From an uncultured Coriobacteriaceae bacterium (GTDB lineage: Bacteria > Actinomycetota > Coriobacteriia > Coriobacteriales > Atopobiaceae): a DNA stretch of 33,965 nt. The notes beneath the pieces are model-generated. The model worked only from the letters and a program-made list of their open reading frames with translations. It was not told the origin of the DNA and did no database searches. This document shows positions 14,882 to 21,625 of the stretch, one piece after another. Positions within the stretch are counted from its first letter, which is position 1. Every line of letters begins with the position of its first letter. The stretch spans positions 1-33,965 of the forward strand of contig CADCHF010000025.1 of the NCBI GenBank assembly GCA_902801175.1. Direction: 5' to 3'. The translations under genes and the position numbers were made by a program.

Positions 14882-15403
14882 TTAGAACGGGATGTCCTCG
14901 TCGTAGACGTCTGCCGGAGGCGGAGTCTGCTGGACGGGCTGGGGCTGTGCGTAGGTGGGCTGAGGCGCACCATAGGCAGGTGCCGGGGCCTGCGACTGCT
15001 GACGCGGCTGATAGCCGCCCTGCTGGTAGCCGCCCTGGTTCTGCTGCTGGTAACCGCCCTGGTTCTGTTGACTCTGGCGAGGCGAGAGGAACTCGATCTC
15101 GTCGACGATTACCTCGATCTTGCTGCGCTTCTGGCCGTCGCGCTCCCACTGGCTCCAACGGAGCTTGCCCTCCACGGCGACCTTGGTGCCCTTGCTGAGG
15201 AAGCGACTGAGCGATTCGGCACGGTTTCCGAAGACCACGCAGTCGATGTAGTTGGGATAGTCCTCCCACTCGCCTGTCTGGGGATTACGACGGCGATCGT
15301 TAACGGCAACACCAAAGGTCAGGATCTGGGTCCCAGCCTGGGTGGCGCGCATTTCGGGATCGCGCGTAAGGTTTCCGGAGATGTTTACCCTGTTGATGCT
15401 CAT
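14882..15403 (-). CDS. ssb: Single-stranded DNA-binding protein
   Basis: Tetrameric OB-fold protein protecting single-stranded DNA in replication and repair. The 173-residue product has the OB domain at about 1-107 (SINRVNISGNLTRDPEMRAT, then YIDCVVFGNRAE and KVAVEGKLRWSQWE). A Gln/Gly/Tyr/Pro-rich linker contains NQGGYQQ repeats, and the C terminus is the acidic DEDIPF tip that recruits partner proteins. ATG 15403 was chosen because the GAGAGGT ribosome binding site is about 10 nt upstream; the in-frame GTG at 15412 is too close to it. It is cotranscribed between rpsF and rpsR, the conserved arrangement for the primary SSB. Confidence 0.95.
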   Translation of the reverse strand: MSINRVNISGNLTRDPEMRATQAGTQILTFGVAVNDRRRNPQTGEWEDYPNYIDCVVFGNRAESLSRFLSKGTKVAVEGKLRWSQWERDGQKRSKIEVIVDEIEFLSPRQSQQNQGGYQQQNQGGYQQGGYQPRQQSQAPAPAYGAPQPTYAQPQPVQQTPPPADVYDEDIPF

Positions 15404-15449
15404 AGTGCTCACTACCTCTCATCCGCAGCTTGTGGCTGCGGTTCCATGC

Positions 15450-15743
15450 TTACTCCTGGACGTAACGGCAAACGACCATGTGGCGCTTGACAGCGTCGTT
15501 GATGCGCAGAACTCGATCGAGCTCGGCGATATCGTTGGGATCTGCATGGAAGTTGATGAGGGTGTAGTCGCCCTCGTTGAGCTTGTCGACCTCAAAAGCA
15601 AGCTTGCGCTTGCCCCAATCCTCCACGGAATCGATGGTCCCACCGTTGGTGGTGATAGCAACCTCAATGCGCTTCATAGCGCCAGCGCGCTGCTCCTCGG
15701 TGGCTGCAGGATCGACAAAATACAGCAGTTCATAGGCCTTCAT
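15450..15743 (-). CDS. rpsF: 30S ribosomal protein S6
   Basis: Small-subunit protein that binds S18 and 16S rRNA helices of the platform. The 97-residue product has the family start MKAYELLYFVDP, central TIDSVEDWGKRKLAFEVDKL and DYTLINFHADP, and ends at LRINDAVKRHMVVCRYVQE. It has a strong ribosome binding site AGGAGGT. It is the first gene of the rpsF-ssb-rpsR-DUF2232-rplI operon and is preceded by a hairpin resembling the S6:S18 leader motif, implying translational autoregulation. Confidence 0.96.
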   Translation of the reverse strand: MKAYELLYFVDPAATEEQRAGAMKRIEVAITTNGGTIDSVEDWGKRKLAFEVDKLNEGDYTLINFHADPNDIAELDRVLRINDAVKRHMVVCRYVQE

Positions 15744-15768
15744 GTGGTCACCTCCTCTGGGCTAAACG

Positions 15769-15793
15769 GCTCCGGGCGGTGATATGCCGGAGC
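15769..15793 (-). promoter_or_regulatory. Candidate S6:S18 autoregulatory leader hairpin
   Basis: GCTCCGG/CCGGAGC (15793-15787 with 15775-15769) closes an 11-nt loop that reads CATATCACCGC on the transcript, 26 nt upstream of the rpsF ATG. The known S6:S18 leader element presents a CCG in a loop or bulge of a hairpin before rpsF to bind the S6-S18 complex. Position, stem and the CACCG in the loop agree; the full consensus was not tested. Confidence 0.5.
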
Positions 15794-16093
15794 AGGAAAG
15801 AACGGTCTAGCATCGTAGCACATCTATCTGCTGTTTTGCAGGGATGTAACGCGTAGATCGAACGCTCCCATACAGTTCCCACACAAGCGTAGCAAGGCAT
15901 GGTTGCAGCCAACCACGCTCTGGGCTGGTGCCAGGTTGCAGATGGCTCGCATGGGCCGTTGTTCTAGCTGATTGGGAAGGCAAACGGGTGAAGGCGAAAT
16001 GAGGCGACCGCAAATTGGCTGGGGACGATTCCACAAGGTGTTCATGCGAGGCGAGGTACTTGGCGAAAGATTCTGCAAACTTTGGCCTAAGAA
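15794..16093. other. Intergenic region upstream of rpsF
   Basis: No gene seen. It should hold the rpsF operon promoter; a weak -10 candidate (TACGAT on the minus strand) lies near 15815-15820. A small hairpin TGGTTG/CAACCA is at 15900-15915. The remainder shows no structure I can assign. Confidence 0.4.
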
Positions 16094-16125
16094 AAGCGCG
16101 GGCGGCCTTTTTTCCGCCCGCGCTT
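16094..16125 (-). terminator. Terminator of the DUF4013 gene
   Basis: AAGCGCGGGCGG (16094-16105) pairs perfectly over 12 bp with CCGCCCGCGCTT (16114-16125) around an 8-nt loop. On the minus strand it is followed by TTCTTA. It lies about 30 nt past the stop codon. Confidence 0.8.
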
Positions 16126-16155
16126 CATGTGCACTCATGGGTTTGAGCCAGCCGC

Positions 16156-17940
16156 TTAGCCGTTGTCCTCGCTGGTAGAAGGCTCGTCTTCGCTGCCAGC
16201 TTCCTCGCGCCTCTCGGCCTCGATAACGTCGGACTCCCTCACCGCACGCTCAAACTGGGCAAAGAGCTCATCCTCTGGCGACTGAGGCGTTTCCGCTGGC
16301 GCAGTTGGCTCCTCGGCGGCCGGCGCATCGCTCGTGATCGTGCCGCCTACCTGCGGCAATGGCTCACCGGTGTTAACAGCCTTTGGCAGGTCCTCGTCAA
16401 TCAGCGACCAGGCCGCATGAACCGCCGCCTCGTCCTGCACGTCATAGGAGGGGTGCGGAGTCGGGCTAGGTGCGGGGTCGACGTCGAGCGAGAAGGTCCT
16501 TACGGGCTGCACTGGCTCAGCTGGCGCTGCAGCCTCTTGTGCCTGCGGAGCTGCGTCCATGGGCCTTGCGTCCGGCCTTTGCTGTGCGGCCACGGCCTCG
16601 GCGAGCGAGAAGGTCTGTACCGAGCCTTGGCGCATGCTGACCGTGGACCGAGACGCAGCTTGTGGCTGCAGGGGTTGTGCGGACTGCTCGTAAGTCTGCT
16701 GCGGCTGGGCCTCTTGCACAGGCGCCTGCTCGGCAGTCTCACGCTGCTGTTCGTACAGGTCCCTCAGCTGCTGCACCTCGGCAGCCGTGGCCTCTGCCGT
16801 TGCTGGCACTGGCTGCTCTATGGGCACCGCCTGGGGGATAGGCTGCACAATAGGTTGCGGAGTCATTTGCTGGTTGGCGTAAGGCGCCTGCCCGTAGGGC
16901 TGCTGCTGTGGCTGCCCCTGGGGCTGCACGTACGGCTGCCTCTGTGGCGCTCCATAAGCCTGACCCTGTTGAGGTGCTGCGTTTGGCACCTGACCAGCGG
17001 GCTGTCCGTAGGCCTGCCCAGCCTGCGTCTGTCCCACCCCGGGAAGCGCGTATGGGTCGACATAGGGCGTCTGTCCAGCGCCCGGCTGCCCATAAGGCTG
17101 CCCATAACCGTTGGCTGAGCCATACGCTCCCACATTGGTTCCACGTGCGGTGGAGGGCAATGGGTCGCTTGAGGCGCCCCAGTTGCGCACGTCAAACTGA
17201 CGCATCCACAGGCCAACCGCCGTTTTGACCATGAGGTCCTCAAACGACCTTGCCACGTTGGCCACATAGCTAAAGACGCAGATGAACGGCAAGATCCCGG
17301 CAAAGGCGCGCAGCGTGTTCGAGACTATGTAGGCATCGTCCACGTAGTCGATGTTGCCCGAGATCACAAGCTCAGCCATAACCGTCCCTGTGGTTGCCAG
17401 CATCATGCCGCCTACAACAAACAGGGTGATTGCCCCAATTACCAGCTCGATGAGGGCGGTCATGCCCACGATGTTGAGCATGCCCTTGCCGTCGCGGCTG
17501 ATCATGTCCGAGATGCGATCCAGTTCAAAGCCGGCGCCGATCTGCTGGTAGATTGTTGCCCGCAGCTTGACCATCGACAGCAGCGCAAAGGTGAAGACCC
17601 TGAGCACAAGGCCAAGCGAGCTGCCAATGAACTGGCCAAAGAGGAGCGAGATGCCCGAGGTCACGAGCCCAATGGCGAGGCCATAGCCAAGACCCACAAC
17701 AAACGCCCGCGCGCCACTTGCGATGCACTCGCCAACGTCGATGTTCTTTTGCTTGGGGGCCGAGTCAACGCCCCACGAGGTGAGTCGGGCCCACTCTAGG
17801 CTGTAGCCCTCGGCACCCATGCCGCCCACAACGGGCACAAGTCGAGCTGCACCCAGCATGAGCAGGGGTTTCATCCAACCTTTGTCGCGCGTAAGCAGGG
17901 ACCATGAGCGCGCCCAGTAGCCCTCGGGTGTGTTGGACAT
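16156..17940 (-). CDS. DUF4013-type membrane protein with Gln/Pro-rich tail
   Basis: The 594-residue product begins MSNTPEGYWARSWSLLTRDKGW, followed by a membrane region to about residue 240 with four or more hydrophobic segments (for example AFVVGLGYGLAIGLVTSGIS, ALIELVIGAITLFVVGGMML, AFAGILPFICVFSYVANVA). This resembles the DUF4013 family, whose function is unknown. The second half (about 255-594) is a low-complexity cytoplasmic or surface tail rich in Gln, Pro, Gly and Tyr (GQPYGQPGAGQ-type repeats), then acidic. Two related short motifs, VQTFSLAEA and VRTFSLDVD, occur in the tail. ATG 17940 has AAGGA 8 nt upstream; the upstream open frame lacks such a site. Confidence 0.75.
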   Translation of the reverse strand: MSNTPEGYWARSWSLLTRDKGWMKPLLMLGAARLVPVVGGMGAEGYSLEWARLTSWGVDSAPKQKNIDVGECIASGARAFVVGLGYGLAIGLVTSGISLLFGQFIGSSLGLVLRVFTFALLSMVKLRATIYQQIGAGFELDRISDMISRDGKGMLNIVGMTALIELVIGAITLFVVGGMMLATTGTVMAELVISGNIDYVDDAYIVSNTLRAFAGILPFICVFSYVANVARSFEDLMVKTAVGLWMRQFDVRNWGASSDPLPSTARGTNVGAYGSANGYGQPYGQPGAGQTPYVDPYALPGVGQTQAGQAYGQPAGQVPNAAPQQGQAYGAPQRQPYVQPQGQPQQQPYGQAPYANQQMTPQPIVQPIPQAVPIEQPVPATAEATAAEVQQLRDLYEQQRETAEQAPVQEAQPQQTYEQSAQPLQPQAASRSTVSMRQGSVQTFSLAEAVAAQQRPDARPMDAAPQAQEAAAPAEPVQPVRTFSLDVDPAPSPTPHPSYDVQDEAAVHAAWSLIDEDLPKAVNTGEPLPQVGGTITSDAPAAEEPTAPAETPQSPEDELFAQFERAVRESDVIEAERREEAGSEDEPSTSEDNG

Positions 17941-18096
17941 GATGCGTCCTTTCGTGCATCGCAAATGCGTCAGGGCAGTTTTTACATATGTGAAGGATAC
18001 CCGTTTGAGGTGGTGCCCGTACACAGGCGCCAGGGGTAGTAGCGGTTCTGTGACGAGGGCGATGCGGGAGATGTGCTCGCAGGGGACGGCGGAGCT

Positions 18097-18226
18097 GGTG
18101 TGTCAGGGGGACGTATAATTTGACACACTTAATCATCCCGTCAGGATAGTTGGACCTCCGAGAGCGACCGACATCAGGTCAGACGAGTATCCAAGTGTGT
18201 CAAATTATACGTCCCCCTGACACACC
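18097..18226. repeat. 130-bp nested palindromic element, copy 1 (REP doublet-like)
   Basis: The two 34-bp arms (18097-18130 and 18193-18226) are perfect inverted copies. Each arm is itself a palindrome: GTGTGTCA, a 15-nt core GGGGGACGTATAATT, then TGACACAC. The 62-bp interior is unlike that of the second copy at 24089-24215. It lies between the DUF4013 gene start and the serine tRNA pair. The layout is that of two REP-type units in head-to-head orientation, as in elements mobilised by REP-associated tyrosine transposases; none is in this window. Confidence 0.85.
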
Positions 18227-18301
18227 CACCCTAGGTCAACAAGACCTGCAAGTTCCTTTGATATGAAAAGAGCCCCTTGCTGGGGGCTCATACGCAATCG
18301 A

Positions 18302-18391
18302 TGGCGGAGGAGGAGGGATTCGAACCCTCGTGACCCCTAGGGGCCAAACGGTTTTCGAGACCGCCGCATTCAACCACTCTGCCACCCCTCC
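18302..18391 (-). tRNA. tRNA-Ser(CGA)
   Basis: A 90-nt class II tRNA on the minus strand. Acceptor GGAGGGG (18391-18385) pairs with CTCCTCC before discriminator G and encoded CCA. The anticodon loop CTCGAAA sits on GCGGT/ACCGT, giving anticodon CGA for UCG codons. It has a long variable arm and a TTCGAAT T-loop. It shares its 5' 26 nt with tRNA-Ser(UGA) at 698, pointing to duplication. Confidence 0.96.
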
Positions 18392-18433
18392 GTAAGGGTG
18401 ACGCGGCGCCCCTAGGGACGCCGCGGAAAGTTC

Positions 18434-18524
18434 TGGCGGAGAGTCTGGGATTTGAACCCAGGATACGCTTTCGGCGTATACACGATTTCCAATCGTGCTC
18501 CTTCGGCCACTCGGACAACTCTCC
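18434..18524 (-). tRNA. tRNA-Ser(GGA)
   Basis: A 91-nt class II tRNA. Acceptor GGAGAGT pairs with ACTCTCC, followed by G and encoded CCA. The anticodon loop TTGGAAA on CACGA/TCGTG gives anticodon GGA for UCC/UCU. The variable arm TACGC-CGAAA-GCGTA is long. It is the first gene of a tandem pair with tRNA-Ser(CGA), 42 nt apart. Confidence 0.97.
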
Positions 18525-18620
18525 GTGAATCGCATAGGCAAGTATACATGACTTGCAACGATTTTGCACCACGAATATCAGCAATCACAAGTCGTCAACA
18601 GAGCTGGAGGTGCAAGCAGA

Positions 18621-18663
18621 GACGAGGCCTGGCCCGTCCGTTGGGGACGGGCCAGGCCTCGTC
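18621..18663 (-). terminator. Perfect 19-bp hairpin after typA
   Basis: Bases 18621-18639 pair without mismatch with 18645-18663 around the loop GTTGG. It begins 17 nt past the typA stop. There is no proper U-run, so it is a strong intrinsic-type structure of the I-shaped kind, or an mRNA-stabilising end. Confidence 0.65.
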
Positions 18664-18680
18664 GAACCTGAAGGCGAAGC

Positions 18681-20519
18681 TTACTTCTTCACCAGACCGT
18701 GTCGGACGTTCCACTTGCGGCGCTCGATGTCGGAGAGAATCCTCTTGCGCAGGCGGATGTTCTTGGGCGTGACCTCAACCAGCTCGTCGTCCATGATGTA
18801 CTCGAGTGCCTCCTCCAGCGTGAAGGTGCGCGGAGGCGTGAGCTGCACGGCGATGTCGGCGGTGCTGGAGCGCTGGTTGCCGAGCTGTTTGGTGCGGGCG
18901 ATGTTGACCACCATGTCGCCAGGCTTGCTGCGCTCGCCCACCAGCATTCCCTCATAGCACTCGGTGCCAGGCTCAACAAAGAGCGCGCCGCGCTCCTGCA
19001 GCGTGCCGAGCGCGTAGGCAACGGCCTTCTCGGTGCTCATGCTGATCATGGCGCCGTTCTGACGACTGCCAATGTCGCCTACAAACGGACCGTACTCAAG
19101 GAAGGTGTGGTAGAACACGGCCTCGCCGTGCGTCACGTTGAGGATGCGGTTCTTGAGGCCCATGATGCCGCGCGTGGGAATGCGGAACTCCAGATGGGTC
19201 TGCGTGATGCCGGCCTCCATGTTGCTCATGGTGCCGCCGGAGTTGCCAAACACCTCGATGACCTTGCCGGAGTACTCGTTGGGGCACTCAACGACGGCCT
19301 GCTCCACCGGCTCGAGGCGCTCGCCATTCTTGCCCTTCTTGAAGAGAACGCGCGGGCGACCCACCTGAAACTCGTAGCCCTCGCGACGCATCTGCTCCAT
19401 GAGCACGGAGAGGTGCAGGATGCCGCGACCAGCCACCTCGACACCGGTCTTGTCGGCGAGCTCCTCGATGCGCATTGTCACGTTGTTCTCGGCCTCCTGG
19501 TCGAGGCGCTCCTTGAGCTGGCGGCCGCCCACGATGTCGCCGTCGCGGCCAACAAGCGGACTGGTAGAGGCCTCAAACACAACGGCCAGCGTGGGCGGGT
19601 CAATCTCGATGGGGTCAAGCTCCACGGGGTCGTTGGGGTCGGTGTAGACGTCGCCAATGTCGGTGCCGTCGATGCCCACCACGGCTCCAATGTCGCCGGC
19701 GGCCACCTCGCTGCACTCCTTGCGGCCAAGGTAGTCAAAGGTGAAGAGCTGCTTGACCTGGCCCATGGTTCGGCTGCCGTCGTTCTTGACCACCAGGATC
19801 TTTTCGCCCTGATGGATGGTGCCGCTGAACACGCGGCCAATGCCAATGCGACCCACGTAGCTGGAATGGTCCACAGTGACGCACTGCATGGCGAGAGGGC
19901 CGTCCACGTCCACGTCGGGGGCAGGAAGCGCGTCCACGATCATGTCGAGCAGCGGAAGCATGTCCGTGCCGCCGTCATCGGGGTCAAGTCGGGCAAAGCC
20001 GTTGACAGCCGAGGCGTAGATGACGTGCTCCATGGCAAACTCAAGCTGGTCGTCGTCTGCGCCAAGGTCCATCATGAGGTCGAGCGAGTCATTGAGGGCA
20101 CGCTCGGGGTTGGCGCCGTCGCGGTCGATCTTGTTGATGACCACCATGATGCGCAGGCCGCACGCGATGGCGTGGCTCAGAACAAAGCGCGTCTGAGGCA
20201 TGGGGCCCTCGGCGGCGTCCACCAACAGCAACGCACCGTCGGCCATCTTGAGCACGCGCTCCACCTCGCCGCCAAAGTCGGCGTGACCCGGGGTGTCAAT
20301 GACGTTGATCTTGATGCCCTGGTAGCTAATGGAGATGTTCTTGGCCAGGATGGTAATGCCGCGCTCGCGCTCCTGGTCGTTGGAGTCGAGGACGCGCTCC
20401 TGTACCTGCTGGTTTTCGCGGAAGGCGCCCGATGCGCGCAGCATTTGGTCGACAAGGGTGGTCTTGCCATGGTCGACGTGCGCGATGATGGCAATATTGC
20501 GGATGGACTCCTGAAGCAT
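18681..20519 (-). CDS. typA: Translational GTPase TypA/BipA
   Basis: Ribosome-associated GTPase of the EF-G/LepA group that aids 50S assembly and stress growth. The 612-residue product has all G motifs: AHVDHGKT (13-20), RERGITI (51-57), DTPGH (75-79) and NKID (129-132). EF-Tu-like domain 2, the EF-G-like domains III and V, and the TypA-specific C-terminal region ([27 protein letters not shown]) follow. ATG 20519 is preferred because AGGGAG is 8 nt upstream; an in-frame ATG at 20525 is only 2-3 nt from it. The gene is single, flanked by a 19-bp terminator hairpin and by a 127-bp palindromic element upstream. Confidence 0.96.
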   Translation of the reverse strand: MLQESIRNIAIIAHVDHGKTTLVDQMLRASGAFRENQQVQERVLDSNDQERERGITILAKNISISYQGIKINVIDTPGHADFGGEVERVLKMADGALLLVDAAEGPMPQTRFVLSHAIACGLRIMVVINKIDRDGANPERALNDSLDLMMDLGADDDQLEFAMEHVIYASAVNGFARLDPDDGGTDMLPLLDMIVDALPAPDVDVDGPLAMQCVTVDHSSYVGRIGIGRVFSGTIHQGEKILVVKNDGSRTMGQVKQLFTFDYLGRKECSEVAAGDIGAVVGIDGTDIGDVYTDPNDPVELDPIEIDPPTLAVVFEASTSPLVGRDGDIVGGRQLKERLDQEAENNVTMRIEELADKTGVEVAGRGILHLSVLMEQMRREGYEFQVGRPRVLFKKGKNGERLEPVEQAVVECPNEYSGKVIEVFGNSGGTMSNMEAGITQTHLEFRIPTRGIMGLKNRILNVTHGEAVFYHTFLEYGPFVGDIGSRQNGAMISMSTEKAVAYALGTLQERGALFVEPGTECYEGMLVGERSKPGDMVVNIARTKQLGNQRSSTADIAVQLTPPRTFTLEEALEYIMDDELVEVTPKNIRLRKRILSDIERRKWNVRHGLVKK

Positions 20520-20773
20520 GTGCATTGCTCCCTGCTGTGTTGGGCCAGCCGCAGGTAGATACGGCGGCATGAGTGTTAACCCGCACGTGCGCGGGTGTAC
20601 AAACGTGGCTCATCGTGTGATTTAACGTGCAAACTATAGCAGTCGAGGCCGCTTGTGGGGGTCTGGCTGGCGCTTTCCACGTGGTCACCGCAAGAGAGAG
20701 GCTTACGCTTGGCAGCCGTCTGCGCTTCTGAGGGGTCAAGATGAACTGTTTGAACCACTTCCGACAGCAGGTT
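20520..20773. other. Region upstream of typA
   Basis: No gene seen. It presumably contains the typA promoter; I could not pick a convincing -35/-10 pair. The 127-bp palindromic element lies immediately beyond it. Confidence 0.35.
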
Positions 20774-20900
20774 GCACGTTATGTCATCTGCGCAAAGTAA
20801 AAGATGCATCTTACGAGGTATCGAACTGGTCTGAGCTGCGGTTTTACCCGTGGCTACTTTGAAAACCACGAATCTGCTTTGCATAGATGACATAACGTGC
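20774..20900. repeat. 127-bp palindromic intergenic element, copy 2
   Basis: Arms 20774-20797 and 20877-20900 match as an inverted repeat at 22 of 24 positions, starting GCACGTTATGTCATCT. It is homologous to 7064-7190 over its whole length with no gap: the same 26-nt left arm region, a same-length 36-nt variable stretch, and a conserved CTGCGSTTTTAYCCGT block followed by GCTACTT. Arm differences between the copies at three positions are compensated on the other arm. It lies between a hypothetical gene stop and the typA leader, both minus strand. Confidence 0.85.
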
Positions 20901-20983
20901 ACGGCCCGCACGAAAACGCAGAAAAGGCCGAGCACAAGAACGAAAAATTTCGCAAGGGGGGAATCTTTGAAAAGAGCTGTGCC

Positions 20984-21439
20984 TTACAGCAGGGAGTCGA
21001 CCTCTCCGGCGGGAGCGGGGTCGGTCCAAGCAAAGCCATCGCCCGTACCGCGACCCTCAAACAGCGAAAACGCCGAGAACGCGGGCTCGTTCTTCTCGCC
21101 AAACTCCATGATCAGCGCATCGGCAAAGGTTCCCTCGTCATCAGCAACGGCACCCTCGTAGCAGAGTGCGTAATAATGCGGCGTCTCAAGACCCGCGTCG
21201 GCATCGCCCTTGCTGCGCACCAGCGAGCGCACCTTGTTACGCGCGCCAGCCAAGCAGGCCTCTTCGCCGTCATCGGCAAACTCAAAGCTAGCAACGTTGC
21301 CCGCAGCATCAGCCACAGCCAGCAGCACGTTTACGTCCTCGCCCTCGGCCAAAAGATCAAGGGCCTGCCCCATGAGCTCGCACGAAAGCTCGTCCAGCTC
21401 GGCCGAGACCGTATAGTTGCTTTCCTTCTTTGCTGCCAT
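20984..21439 (-). CDS. Conserved-looking hypothetical protein, acidic
   Basis: Not recognised. The 151-residue soluble product is acidic, with no signal peptide or membrane helix. The first half is helical and Glu/Leu-rich (AELDELSCELMGQALDLLAEGEDVNVLLAVADAAGN), followed by a segment with FEFADDGEEACLAGARNKVRSLV and the aromatic PHYYALCYEGAVAD, then a Gly/Asp-rich end. Coding character is supported by a good ribosome binding site (GGAGG, about 6 nt before ATG 21439) and GC-rich codon use like its neighbours. It lies between the glucosaminidase gene and the 127-bp palindromic element, all minus strand. Confidence 0.7.
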   Translation of the reverse strand: MAAKKESNYTVSAELDELSCELMGQALDLLAEGEDVNVLLAVADAAGNVASFEFADDGEEACLAGARNKVRSLVRSKGDADAGLETPHYYALCYEGAVADDEGTFADALIMEFGEKNEPAFSAFSLFEGRGTGDGFAWTDPAPAGEVDSLL

Positions 21440-21571
21440 GAGACCCTCCGTCTAGCTCTGCGCGAGCTGCCGCGCAATGCCTTGCAGCACCAAGCTCCAG
21501 CGCAATCAATGTCACCAGCTTACTCGCCTTGCGACGTTTGCGCCATCTCGTCTTGTCTCACACAAGCAGTT

Positions 21572-21592
21572 TGGCGCGCGTCACACGCGCCA
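21572..21592 (-). terminator. Possible terminator after the RICIN-glucosaminidase gene
   Basis: TGGCGCG (21572-21578) pairs with CGCGCCA (21586-21592) around a 7-nt loop, about 33 nt past the stop codon on the minus strand. It lacks a U-run. Confidence 0.4.
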
Positions 21593-21625
21593 GTTAACCT
21601 TACGCCAGAGCACCAGAAATGCTTG

